From CAZNDN01 sp964571815 (GTDB lineage: Bacteria; Fibrobacterota; Chitinivibrionia; Chitinivibrionales; WJKA01), in NCBI GenBank assembly GCA_964571815.1, contig CAZNDN010000129.1:1-11485 (forward strand): 11,485 nt of DNA, given 5' to 3'. Positions 1-6,803 of the stretch are shown here, piece by piece (within the stretch, counting starts at the first letter, position 1; each line of letters starts with the position of its first letter). The position numbers were made by a program, and so were the translations under genes. Below the pieces are notes generated by a model. That model was not told where the DNA came from, did not search any database, and worked only from the letters and a program-made list of their open reading frames with translations.

Positions 1-263
1 GAAAATGCGGTTTTCTTCAAGAGATTGTGACAATATCTTCTTCCGATGTTCTTCATGTGGTCCATACGAAACAGTTGATGAACCTCATCTTCTTCGTCTT
101 CCTACAAACACACCCCAAATTCAGCCCGGCTATTCTGAGGGCATAAATGCACCGGTGTCCGGAGCAATGAAGAAATGCGATCCTGTCTGCCGAACTGCGT
201 GGGACTGATTCTTACTTCAGCCAGTGCCTTTTTCGGCCGTATACGAGAATGAGTTGCCGGACT

Positions 264-1259
264 CTATGAATCATTGCATGATTGCTCCTGGTTGGAAGCC
301 TTTTTGTATAGGTAGAAGCACGCACTGTCACCCTTCTTGTTCCTGTTCAGTTCCTCGGCTTTCAACTTGAAAGACGCTATTTGTTCAGGAGAAAAGATCG
401 AGGCAGCCGGGTTTACGTGATATGAGTTGGACGCGTTCAACGGGATGTTTCGAAGGTACTGCTCGCTTCCCCAAAATTGAAATTCCGTCGAATCGTATAC
501 GATGTCTTCCACCTCAAATCCAACTCTCTGAGCCAGTTCCCGGAGAGTCTGCACGGTGTATATGAACAAATGCCGGGGAGCATCCAATTGGACCCAGTTT
601 GGACCGTACGTATCCCATGCGTAAGAAGATGCGATGGGGGTTCGTACAAGTAGATGGCCGCCATTTCTTAAAAGTCGATGAAGCTGCTTAAGCGATTCAA
701 TTGGTTTGGGCACATGCTCCAAAGAATGATGTAGCATTATGAAATCGAATTGTCCTTGCAGGTCGGATATGTCGCTGTTGAGAACTCTGAGAGAAGGCAA
801 ATGAAAGAGATCATCTTCACCAAACGGATCGGTGCCCGTTAGATTGGAGAAACCCTCCAGTTGCATTGTTTGCAGCAGCTTTCCAGATCCACACCCAACA
901 TCCAGGATGCTGGACTCAAATTCTGTGTGAACCTTCTTTAGCCAGCCAAAATGCTCCGGTTCTCCATAGATTCGTGCAGTAACCATTCCAAGGAGATTCT
1001 TGCCATGAAGACAATAGTCTGCTCTTTGATGCTTCAAGAAAGACTTCAGCGAATTCTCTTTCCTGGGAGTCGCGTTGCCAAAAGAGTAATAATCCCGGGG
1101 ATAGTACCTCGCGAGATCGAACGGGACATCGGCTATCTGAAGGCAACCGCATTCCGAACATTCGGCATATTCAAACAGGTCCCTCCAACCGAACATCATC
1201 TCGTGAACAGAATGCCGTTTGTTCCCCTTCGAATTGCCGCAAATTCTGCAGGCATTCAT
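264..1259 (-). CDS. Zinc-finger class I SAM-dependent methyltransferase
   Basis: A 331-aa methyltransferase predicted to transfer a methyl group from S-adenosylmethionine to a small molecule, perhaps a sugar, in the cytoplasm. The N-terminus has a Cys4-type zinc motif (C4, C7, then C34, C37, C39). The Rossmann motif I is ILDVGCGSG at 118-126, followed by an acidic residue in GTDPFG (142-147). The segment LHHSLEHVPKP (176-186) and the later DAPRHLFIYT (226-235) are typical of the Methyltransf_23/25 proteins found in O-antigen and polysaccharide clusters. The start is supported by GCGGAA about 7 bases upstream. The gene lies alone on the minus strand, divergent from the hydrolase-pyrE operon. 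Its base composition is AT-richer than that operon, so horizontal acquisition is plausible. The family is certain; the substrate is not known. Confidence 0.88.
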   Translation of the reverse strand: MNACRICGNSKGNKRHSVHEMMFGWRDLFEYAECSECGCLQIADVPFDLARYYPRDYYSFGNATPRKENSLKSFLKHQRADYCLHGKNLLGMVTARIYGEPEHFGWLKKVHTEFESSILDVGCGSGKLLQTMQLEGFSNLTGTDPFGEDDLFHLPSLRVLNSDISDLQGQFDFIMLHHSLEHVPKPIESLKQLHRLLRNGGHLLVRTPIASSYAWDTYGPNWVQLDAPRHLFIYTVQTLRELAQRVGFEVEDIVYDSTEFQFWGSEQYLRNIPLNASNSYHVNPAASIFSPEQIASFKLKAEELNRNKKGDSACFYLYKKASNQEQSCNDS

Positions 1260-1280
1260 TTGAAATTCCGCACAGTTGGT

Positions 1281-1339
1281 CTATGTTTTCATAGGCTGGG
1301 GTCTGCTTGCTCTATCACTCACTCCATGAGCCCCAGCCT
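1281..1339 (-). repeat. Two adjacent inverted repeats upstream of the methyltransferase
   Basis: Positions 1281-1294 form a 5-bp stem around TTTT (CTATG/CATAG). Positions 1293-1301 (AGGCTGGGG) and 1331-1339 (CCCCAGCCT) form a perfect 9-bp inverted repeat with a 29-base loop. The first stem ends 22 bases upstream of the methyltransferase ATG, so both could fold in its 5' leader. No T-run follows the stems on the minus strand, so they do not look like a simple intrinsic terminator. Function is unknown. Confidence 0.4.
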
Positions 1340-1555
1340 TCATCTCCGGCGAACCGCTGAAAGTGTCCTGAAAGTCTGCTGAATCACTGTGAAAGGTCAT
1401 TCTCTAAAATACAATGATGTCAAGCATTCGCTTTCGCTGCCCTCTGTTCATCACTTCAGTTCCTTGATGTAATTTGGAACATAGTCGACGTGCCCATGGA
1501 AGGTCCAATAGGCTATCGACTCTTATCAATGATTCGGCATTTCGCTGATTCCCCC

Positions 1556-2356
1556 ATGACCCTCACCTTCCTCGGCACCGGCACATCCCACGGAGTTCCG
1601 TCGATTGACTGCATGGTCGACGGGTATGCGAGGTGTCCTAAGGGGTTGTGCCGCAAGGCGTTAGGTGATTCGCGGTTTCGGCGGACACGGTCTTCGGTTA
1701 TGCTTGAATACGGCGGGAAACGAGTGCTTATTGATGTCTCTTCCGATTTCCGCGAGCAGTGTCTGCGGGAGGGAGTGCGGGGGATCGATGCGGTGCTGGT
1801 GACCCATGCGCACGCGGATCATATCGCGGGCCTTCCGGATATCCGCTCCTATACCAGGCCGCCCGGCCCGCCGCTTCCGCTGTGGGGCACTGCCGAGACG
1901 ATCGAGGCTATCCGCCGGAGCTACTCGTATGTGTTCGACCCCGATACGTTCGTGGGAGGTGGTATTCCCCGGCTTGAACCGATTGCCGTTGACGGGCCGT
2001 TTGATTTGTTCGGCTTGCGGGTTACGCCGATACCGGTGGTGCACGGGCCTATGCCGGGGTGTGTGGGATTTCGGATCGGCGGGCTTGGATATATACCCGA
2101 TATGAAAGACATGCCGCCGCGGTCCAGGGACCTGCTGCGGGGACTGGATTGTCTGGTGCTCAACTGTCTCCGATGCTCCCGGCCGCATGCGACTCACCTG
2201 ACACTTCCGGAGAGTATGGAGCTTGCGCGGGAGTTTTTTCCCCGGAAATGCTTCTTCACGCACCTGTCCCATGATGTAGATTTTCTGGCCGACTCGGCCG
2301 GATTGGACCCGTGGATGGCGTTTGCGCGGGACGGGCTGAAGGTCGAGATCGGGTGA
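1556..2356 (+). CDS. MBL-fold metallo-hydrolase, PhnP-like
   Basis: A metallo-beta-lactamase-fold hydrolase resembling PhnP, the phosphoribosyl 1,2-cyclic phosphate phosphodiesterase family. It opens with the family's usual start TFLGTGTSHGVP. The metal motif THAHADH lies at 83-89. Further ligands are H163 (VVHGPMPG), D182 (IPDMKDMP) and H236 (FFTHLSHD). At 266 aa the length is normal. The reading frame stays open upstream to a GTG at 1490, with ATGs at 1496 and 1529. The ATG at 1556 is chosen because family homology begins there, although no Shine-Dalgarno is visible. The protein keeps a cysteine pair (C28, C32), but C20 and C28 do not form the close CxxC site of E. coli PhnP. It is the first gene of an apparent operon with pyrE (19-base gap) and a NusG-like gene. 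A cyclic phosphodiester or ribosyl phosphate substrate is inferred; no phn genes are nearby. Confidence 0.88.
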   Translation: MTLTFLGTGTSHGVPSIDCMVDGYARCPKGLCRKALGDSRFRRTRSSVMLEYGGKRVLIDVSSDFREQCLREGVRGIDAVLVTHAHADHIAGLPDIRSYTRPPGPPLPLWGTAETIEAIRRSYSYVFDPDTFVGGGIPRLEPIAVDGPFDLFGLRVTPIPVVHGPMPGCVGFRIGGLGYIPDMKDMPPRSRDLLRGLDCLVLNCLRCSRPHATHLTLPESMELAREFFPRKCFFTHLSHDVDFLADSAGLDPWMAFARDGLKVEIG

Positions 2357-2375
2357 TGAGAACACGGGAGCGCCG

Positions 2376-3065
2376 ATGAGGCAGGGTACGATGGCCGATA
2401 CGGAAAAAGAAAATTTCATCTTGTTCATGGTTCGCTCGGGGGTGCTGAGTTTTGGTGATTTCGTGACAAAGAGCGGTCGCCGGACTCCTTATTTTATCAA
2501 CACGGGCAACTATCGTTCGGGCGCGCAGATGGCGACCCTGGGGGAGCACTACGGCCGGGTTATCGAGCGCGAATTCGGCGGAGACGTGGATGTGCTCTTC
2601 GGTCCCGCGTACAAGGGGATACCGCTTGCCGTGGCCGCGGCGATTGCCCTGGAGCGGACATGGGGCCGCGCGGTCGATGTCTGCTTCAATCGCAAGGAGA
2701 TCAAGGATCACGGGGAGGGCGGAAGCCTGATCGGAAGAAAGCTGCAGGATGGGGACCGGGTGGTAATCGTGGAGGATGTCACCACCGCGGGGACATCGAT
2801 ACGTGAGACCGTACCGCTGCTTCGGGCGGCCGCGCAAGTCGAACTTGCGGGGCTGGTGGTGTCGGTGGATCGCATGGAACAGGGACCCGGGGGCGGGAGC
2901 GCGCTCGCCGAAATCTCCGCGGAGTATGACATGCCGGTGCACGCGCTGGTGACGCTGGATGATATCGTTGAGTGTCTCCACGGCCGGGAGGTTGACGGCG
3001 GGGTGGTGCTTGACGACCGGTTCAAGGAGAGGATCGATCGGTATCGTTTGCAGTACGGAGCTTGA
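2376..3065 (+). CDS. pyrE: Orotate phosphoribosyltransferase
   Basis: Catalyses orotate plus PRPP to orotidine 5'-monophosphate and pyrophosphate, the fifth step of de novo UMP synthesis, in the cytoplasm. The PRPP-binding signature is VVIVEDVTTAGTSI (129-142). The flexible catalytic loop carries K107, E108, K110, D111 and H112 (RKEIKDHGEGG). The N-terminal segment GDFVTKSGRRTPYFINTG (27-44) is the orotate-side region of PyrE. The length of 229 aa is normal. The ATG at 2376 has GGGAG five bases upstream; an in-frame ATG at 2391 is a possible alternative. It follows the MBL hydrolase by 19 bases and precedes the NusG-like gene by 3 bases, so the three are probably co-transcribed. No other pyrimidine genes are in the window. 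Confidence 0.96.
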   Translation: MRQGTMADTEKENFILFMVRSGVLSFGDFVTKSGRRTPYFINTGNYRSGAQMATLGEHYGRVIEREFGGDVDVLFGPAYKGIPLAVAAAIALERTWGRAVDVCFNRKEIKDHGEGGSLIGRKLQDGDRVVIVEDVTTAGTSIRETVPLLRAAAQVELAGLVVSVDRMEQGPGGGSALAEISAEYDMPVHALVTLDDIVECLHGREVDGGVVLDDRFKERIDRYRLQYGA

Positions 3066-3068
3066 CTA

Positions 3069-3620
3069 ATGAAAAGAGTGGGAGAGAATCCGCCGGCACG
3101 CTTTCCGAACCGGGCGCCGTCGGAGGCCGAGGGGCCCTGGTGGGTGGCGAAAATAAAGCCACGGCAGGAGAAAGCGGTGGCCTTCGATCTGCTTCGCGAG
3201 GAGATCGAGTACTACCTGCCCATGTACACGCACGTGGTGCGGCGACGGGACAACAACAAGCCCAGGAAATCGATCCTTCCGCTGTTTCCGGGCTACATAA
3301 GCTACTGTGCCTCGAGGGGCTTCGAACGTCTCATATTCAAGTCCGGCCGCGTGGTGAATCTCGTGCCCGTGAGGAATCAGAAGCGGTTCGCCGAAGAGCT
3401 TGAGCAGATCTATCGCAGCATCGAAAGCGGCGTGTCGCTGCAGCCCGTGCAGACGTATGAGCCCGGCGATTTCGTGGTCGTTCGCCGGGGCCCGCTCCGG
3501 GGAATTACGGGCACGGTCACGCGAATCAGCAACGAAACGAAGCTGGTACTTAGTGTCGAGGGGCTGGGGCGGGCGGCCATGTCCGTGGACTCCGCGCTGG
3601 TCCAGCCGGTGCAGGCGTAG
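3069..3620 (+). CDS. NusG-family antitermination factor (UpxY/RfaH-like)
   Basis: A 183-aa specialised NusG paralogue expected to bind RNA polymerase and alter elongation or termination on particular operons. After a 22-residue charged extension, the NGN domain runs from about 23 to 118 (PWWVAKIKPRQE; then YYLPMYTHVVRRR and LFPGYISY). A KOW motif follows at about 130-157 (YEPGDFVVVRRGPLRGITG). The short NGN-KOW layout, with KPRQE and FPGYI, is closer to UpxY/LoaP/RfaH-type factors than to housekeeping NusG, which normally lies between secE and rplK. Here it sits 3 bases behind pyrE. UpxY and RfaH factors commonly control long polysaccharide operons, and the window has one polysaccharide-type methyltransferase, but no target operon is visible downstream. 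Confidence 0.85.
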   Translation: MKRVGENPPARFPNRAPSEAEGPWWVAKIKPRQEKAVAFDLLREEIEYYLPMYTHVVRRRDNNKPRKSILPLFPGYISYCASRGFERLIFKSGRVVNLVPVRNQKRFAEELEQIYRSIESGVSLQPVQTYEPGDFVVVRRGPLRGITGTVTRISNETKLVLSVEGLGRAAMSVDSALVQPVQA

Positions 3621-3934
3621 GATGAGAGCCCTGTGGGACGCCCGTTGGCCGCGGTCTGAGCGGCGCAGGCCTGTTTGAAGGCGCCCGGGAGGCGTTTGCG
3701 GGACACGAAACAGCAAATCGTTCCATTTTCCTAAGTTTTTCCCTTGCAATCAGTTGCCCGGCATTTTATAATCTATTTCCTTACTGTAGGCGACCCTGAT
3801 GGCCGTGTCCGTTGGAGTTGAGGTGTATGTGGCGGAATCGGTGATGTGGAAGGGTACCGCCGACGGGGGAAAGGTGCGTCCCGTCGCAATCCGGGACAGT
3901 ACGGTCACTTCCGCGGAGAAGGATACATTCCCAC
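3621..3934. other. 314-base intergenic stretch with promoter and possible leader ORF
   Basis: No full-length gene lies between the NusG-like gene and the PHP gene. The stretch holds a weak 5-bp GCCGC/GCGGC stem-loop near 3649-3665 without a T-run, then an AT-rich patch with a strong promoter at 3744-3772. A 47-codon ORF (3799-3942) follows and runs into the PHP start. An antisense reading frame at 3750-3992 has no recognisable motif. Confidence 0.5.
3744..3772 (+). promoter_or_regulatory. Near-consensus sigma-70 promoter
   Basis: A -35 box TTGCAA (3744-3749; 5 of 6 matches to TTGACA counted loosely, 4 strictly) is separated by exactly 17 bases from a perfect -10 box TATAAT (3767-3772). The expected transcript start is near 3779, which gives a leader of about 155 bases before the PHP gene. 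It lies in an AT-rich patch between two GC-rich operons, so it most likely drives the PHP-PEGA-lipoprotein unit. Confidence 0.6.
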
Positions 3935-3942
3935 ATGCCTGA
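3799..3942 (+). CDS. Possible 47-aa leader peptide ORF
   Basis: An ATG-started frame of 47 codons begins about 20 bases after the predicted transcript start. Its stop codon lies 8 bases inside the PHP gene, an arrangement that permits translational coupling. The peptide starts MAVSVGVEVYVAES and ends DTFPHA. It shows no membrane segment, no run of one amino acid as in classic attenuator leaders, and no recognised domain. The Shine-Dalgarno is weak (AGG about 8 bases upstream). It may be a chance open frame in GC-rich DNA or the remains of a longer gene. Confidence 0.22.
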   Translation: MAVSVGVEVYVAESVMWKGTADGGKVRPVAIRDSTVTSAEKDTFPHA

Positions 3943-4774
3943 TATGATAGATCTTCACGCACATTCCACCGAATCCGACGGTTCGCTTTCACCGACGGAG
4001 CTTGTGGAGCACGCGGTCGCGGCCGGAGTGAAGACCCTGGCGCTGACCGACCACGATACGACCGATGGGCTCAACGAGTTCTTCGCCGCGGCCAGAGAGC
4101 GGGGAATCGAAGCTTTCGGCGGGGTTGAGATATCCGCGGAGTGGAAGAAGGGGAATTGTCATATTCTCGGTTACGGGGTCCCCGACGACTATGAGCCCCT
4201 GGAGAAGATGCTGCGCAAGACCCGCGACAGCCGCGACAAGCGCAACGAAATGATCGTTGCGAAACTCAACGAGCTTGGGGTGGGGTTTGACCTCAGCGAA
4301 GCCGCGGAGCTGGCCGGCGGCGATGTTGTCGGACGGCCGCATATTGCACGGGTGATGATGAAAAGGGGGCATGTAGGAAGCGTGCAGGAGGCCTTCGACA
4401 AGTACCTTGCCAAGGGCGCCCCGGCCTATATCGACCGGTTCAGATTGCCGCCTTGCGAAGCGGTAACGCTGCTGCGGGAAGCCGGTGCGACCGTGATTCT
4501 GGCGCATCCCAGCCAGCTCAAGCGCTCGCTTCGCGAGATCGAGGATATGGTCGGTGAGCTGGCGCCGCTCGGTCTGGCCGGGCTCGAAGTGTATACGCCG
4601 TATGCCGACGATGAACAGGTGACGGAGTTCGAGCGGATTGTTCGCACGCACAGGCTCGCTGCTACGGGGGGATCGGATTTTCACGGCGAGAGCAAACCGA
4701 CCCACAAGCTGGGGTATTATCGAGAGGGAGTCCCCATTCCGGCCCGGTGTGCGGAGGGACTGAAGCGGGAGTGA
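3935..4774 (+). CDS. PHP-domain phosphoesterase (RNase AM/YciV-like)
   Basis: A 279-aa PHP-family metal-dependent phosphoesterase. It matches the YciV/RNase AM (TrpH) group, which removes 5' nucleotides from short RNAs or hydrolyses 3',5'-nucleoside bisphosphates. All expected metal-site residues are visible: H8 and H10 (DLHAHS), D15, D39-H40 (LTDHDTTDG), E65 (GVEIS), H76 (CHILGYG), H136 (GRPHIARVM), H191 (LAHPSQ), and D248 with H250 (GGSDFHG). The insert at about 100-185 with RPHIARVM is typical of this subfamily. The start at 3935 has AAGGA about 12 bases upstream; an in-frame ATG at 3944 is possible. It is first in a plus-strand unit behind a strong promoter. It lies 62 bases before the PEGA gene, so a shared transcript is likely, although a functional link is not evident. 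Confidence 0.9.
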   Translation: MPDMIDLHAHSTESDGSLSPTELVEHAVAAGVKTLALTDHDTTDGLNEFFAAARERGIEAFGGVEISAEWKKGNCHILGYGVPDDYEPLEKMLRKTRDSRDKRNEMIVAKLNELGVGFDLSEAAELAGGDVVGRPHIARVMMKRGHVGSVQEAFDKYLAKGAPAYIDRFRLPPCEAVTLLREAGATVILAHPSQLKRSLREIEDMVGELAPLGLAGLEVYTPYADDEQVTEFERIVRTHRLAATGGSDFHGESKPTHKLGYYREGVPIPARCAEGLKRE

Positions 4775-4836
4775 ATGGACGGGTCGGCAATCCTGCTCGG
4801 CGCCCCCCTTCGTAGTGCTGCGGCCTTCGGTTCCGG

Positions 4837-5871
4837 ATGAGTCAGGCTGAATCCCATAAGACTGTCATCGCATGGTGGGTGCTTCTGGTGATTGCCGGCC
4901 TTCGTGGATCGGCCTCCCACTCCGAGACCCTGACGGTCGTGTTCGAGGATCTCAAAGCGGTCGGCATGACACAGGCCAAGGCCGGCGAGATTTCGGAGCG
5001 GATCCGCATGCGATTGCGGAGTGGCTCGCCGTTGCGGGTGATCGCCGGGGAAGAGGTTCGCGAGCGGGCAGCGACGGGGGAACTTGACCGGAATGCAATC
5101 TGCGAGCACGAGGTGTGCGCGGCCCGGATGGCCGAAACGGCGGGAGCGCGGCAGGCTCTTATCGGACGTGCCGGGCGCCTTCCCGGAAGCCTCTCTCTGG
5201 ATGTACTGTGTGTCGACGGCTTGACGGGAACGACAATGTTCGAATACTCCCGCGCGTATGATACGCCGGGCGAAACAGGGCCGGTGGACATTGCCACGGC
5301 GGCCGACAGTATCGCTGCTTTGTTGGGAAAGTCCGCGAAACGGTACGGCGGGATCGAGATCGGCTCCGCGCCCGAGGGCGCTACGGTCCTGCTGGATGGG
5401 CGGGTGGCGGGCAGCACGACAGTGAAGCGGGATCATGTCCTTGCGGGGCGCTACGTGCTGCGATTGGAAAAAGACGGGTACGCCCGAGCCGAGGACACCA
5501 TCGTGGTTTCACCCGGAAGCATTGTCCGGAGACAGTACGACCTCAAGCTCGACGCGCTGTCGCGGGACGATCGTCGCGCGCGCACGACGCTTCGGCGGTG
5601 GAGAATTTTCCGCACGACGCTTGTGGCTGCCGCGCTCGGATGCATGACGTCGGGGATGTATTTCAACGGGCGGGCCGAGGCGTTGAAAGCGAAGGAGAAC
5701 GATGCGTGGAATGCCTATCTGAGCGGGAAACCGGGTGACGATTTCGACCAGTTGTATGCAACCTACGAAAGCCGCGGCGAGAGATTCGACCAGGTGAGCG
5801 CCCGCCGCAATGGATTCTATCTGGCCGGGGTGCTCACGGCCGTGGCCTTCAGCGTGTCGTTTAACTTCTGA
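4837..5871 (+). CDS. CsgG/FlgO-like and PEGA-domain envelope protein
   Basis: A 344-aa exported protein. A hydrophobic segment at 9-22 (TVIAWWVLLVIAGL) acts as signal peptide or anchor. Residues 31-165 resemble the N-terminal fold of CsgG/FlgO/TolB-type proteins: VVFEDLKAVG, then a cysteine pair in CEHEVC (89-94), then an ALIGRAGRL strand. A PEGA domain spans about 170-238 (GGIEIGSAPEGATVLLDGRV ... LEKDGYARAED), a surface beta-domain common in envelope proteins. Hydrophobic stretches at 258-275 and 326-344 are likely membrane segments; the second is the extreme C-terminus. The start follows an in-frame stop at 4813 and is the only nearby ATG in frame. The stop is 8 bases before the lipoprotein gene, so the two are probably made together. 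The exact role is unknown. Confidence 0.8.
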   Translation: MSQAESHKTVIAWWVLLVIAGLRGSASHSETLTVVFEDLKAVGMTQAKAGEISERIRMRLRSGSPLRVIAGEEVRERAATGELDRNAICEHEVCAARMAETAGARQALIGRAGRLPGSLSLDVLCVDGLTGTTMFEYSRAYDTPGETGPVDIATAADSIAALLGKSAKRYGGIEIGSAPEGATVLLDGRVAGSTTVKRDHVLAGRYVLRLEKDGYARAEDTIVVSPGSIVRRQYDLKLDALSRDDRRARTTLRRWRIFRTTLVAAALGCMTSGMYFNGRAEALKAKENDAWNAYLSGKPGDDFDQLYATYESRGERFDQVSARRNGFYLAGVLTAVAFSVSFNF

Positions 5872-5879
5872 GCGCAGGT

Positions 5880-6266
5880 ATGCGAGCTGGACTGAGCGGT
5901 GGCCTGATGGCGGTGGCGGCACTTCTTTCCTGTGTGTCGCGGGAGCAGACGTATCCTCGGATCAACCCCTACGATCCCGACGGAATCTACTATCAGCCGG
6001 CACGGGTCACGATTTTCCCCGACGATACGACCGCCGGAGTCGGTGACACCCTTCTGTTCGTGCTGGCCATCGCCGATGAGTTCAATACGGTGGATGCTAT
6101 CCTGTGGCGCCGTGACGGCGCCGTGCTGGAGTCATCGAGGATGCAACGTTCGAGGCGAATCGCTTGTGAGCAGGCGGGTGAGATCGAATTGATCGCGGCC
6201 ATTGTCGATACGGATGCGGTCGTGCTGGACAGGGATACGGGCTTTGTGCGGGTGGTTGCGCGGTGA
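5880..6266 (+). CDS. Small predicted lipoprotein
   Basis: A 128-aa protein with a short signal peptide and a lipobox, LLSC, with C18 as the lipidation site (MRAGLSGGLMAVAALLSC). After C18 comes INPYDPDG, a motif often seen just behind the anchor of secreted lipoproteins. The remaining beta-rich segment (DDTTAGVGDTLLFVLAIADE and LWRRDGAVLES) looks like a single Ig-like or cadherin-like fold. The gene starts 8 bases after the PEGA gene and overlaps the next gene by 4 bases (GTGA), which suggests translational coupling. It may be a partner of the PEGA protein in the envelope. No enzymatic motif is present. Confidence 0.72.
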   Translation: MRAGLSGGLMAVAALLSCVSREQTYPRINPYDPDGIYYQPARVTIFPDDTTAGVGDTLLFVLAIADEFNTVDAILWRRDGAVLESSRMQRSRRIACEQAGEIELIAAIVDTDAVVLDRDTGFVRVVAR

Positions 6267-6694
6267 GTGAATCGGGGGTTCGCCCGACTGCGGGTAGCGA
6301 AGGCCGCGGAGCAGGTGAGAGCAGGAGATATTATCACCCCACGCTTGCGGCCGGCCGATGGAAGGGGCTGTCACTGGTGGAGCAGATGGCCAATATCGGC
6401 AGCGAGGTCCACAGGACCGTGAAGTGGAAAAGGAAAGACAACGAAGCGTATTGGCGGAAGGCGTTCGAGCGGGCGCGGGAGCTGATTGACCTGACAATCG
6501 ACGATGAGAAAAACCGGCACGGGCTCCGGGAGATCGTGCGCGTACGTGAAGCGCTTGCCGACCATTTTGTCTTCGATAATGAGTACCACACCACCGATGA
6601 GAACTGGTTGCGCTACTTCGACGCCTTCACCCGGGCGGCGCGGGTGGGGAAGCGGGCACAAGCAAACTGCTCAGGCTCGGGTTCGGAACAATGA
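6263..6694 (+). CDS. Conserved 143-aa protein of unknown function
   Basis: Starts at GTG 6263, overlapping the lipoprotein stop by 4 bases. The first 20 residues are low-complexity and unlikely to be conserved. From residue 21 the protein has a clear helical core: YYHPTLAAGRW (23-33), EQMANIGSEV (40-49), KAFERARELIDLTIDD (66-81), REALADHF and DNEY (105-108), WLRYFDAFTRAARVG. From memory, short proteins with this YHPTLAAGRW / NIGSEV / DLTI pattern recur in many uncultured and candidate-phylum genomes as hypothetical proteins; no function is known to me. It has no signal peptide or membrane segment, so unlike its two upstream neighbours it should be cytoplasmic. The C-terminal tail (131-143) is unstructured. 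Confidence 0.75.
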   Translation: MSESGVRPTAGSEGRGAGESRRYYHPTLAAGRWKGLSLVEQMANIGSEVHRTVKWKRKDNEAYWRKAFERARELIDLTIDDEKNRHGLREIVRVREALADHFVFDNEYHTTDENWLRYFDAFTRAARVGKRAQANCSGSGSEQ

Positions 6695-6773
6695 GCATGC
6701 CTTCACCGTGTGTTTCCACGAGAGTGGCGGCTCCGAGAAGTGGTGAAGCAGGAATGGCCTGTTTGGAATAATT

Positions 6774-6797
6774 CTTACTTGCTAAGTAAGTTATATT
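6774..6797 (+). promoter_or_regulatory. Palindromic operator candidate at the ATPase promoter
   Basis: A 7-bp inverted repeat, CTTACTT-gct-AAGTAAG, occupies 6774-6790. A -10-like TATATT follows at 6792-6797 and the ATG is at 6804. With the -10 ending 6 bases before the ATG, the transcript would start at or next to the start codon. That implies a leaderless mRNA, in keeping with the absence of any Shine-Dalgarno. The best -35-like hexamer, TTGGAA at 6763-6768, has a spacer of 23 bases, so a standard sigma-70 promoter is not clear. The palindrome is placed where a repressor could block transcription. Confidence 0.45.
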
Positions 6798-6803
6798 AAA
6801 TAA

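Noticed and set aside
5..208. Plus-strand 67-codon frame at the window start
   Set aside because: No recognisable motif, no convincing ribosome-binding site, and low-complexity residue use. The first 263 bases also hold a short minus-strand frame open to the window edge (from about 94), again without motif.
269..283. 6-bp inverted repeat AATCAT/ATGATT at the methyltransferase stop
   Set aside because: Short, AT-rich and without a following T-run; likely chance.
951..1382. 143-codon plus-strand frame over the methyltransferase start
   Set aside because: It lies opposite the clearly coding zinc motif of the methyltransferase and has no domain pattern.
1661..3749. Long minus-strand frames (227-255 codons) opposite the hydrolase, pyrE and NusG-like genes
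   Set aside because: These are antisense shadows of GC-rich coding DNA, rich in Arg, Pro and His, without family motifs.
3989..5922. Long minus-strand frames opposite the PHP and PEGA genes
   Set aside because: Antisense shadows; the plus-strand products have complete motifs.
6701..6748. 7-bp inverted repeat CTTCACC/GGTGAAG after the orphan gene
   Set aside because: The loop is 34 bases and no T-run follows, so it is weak as a terminator.
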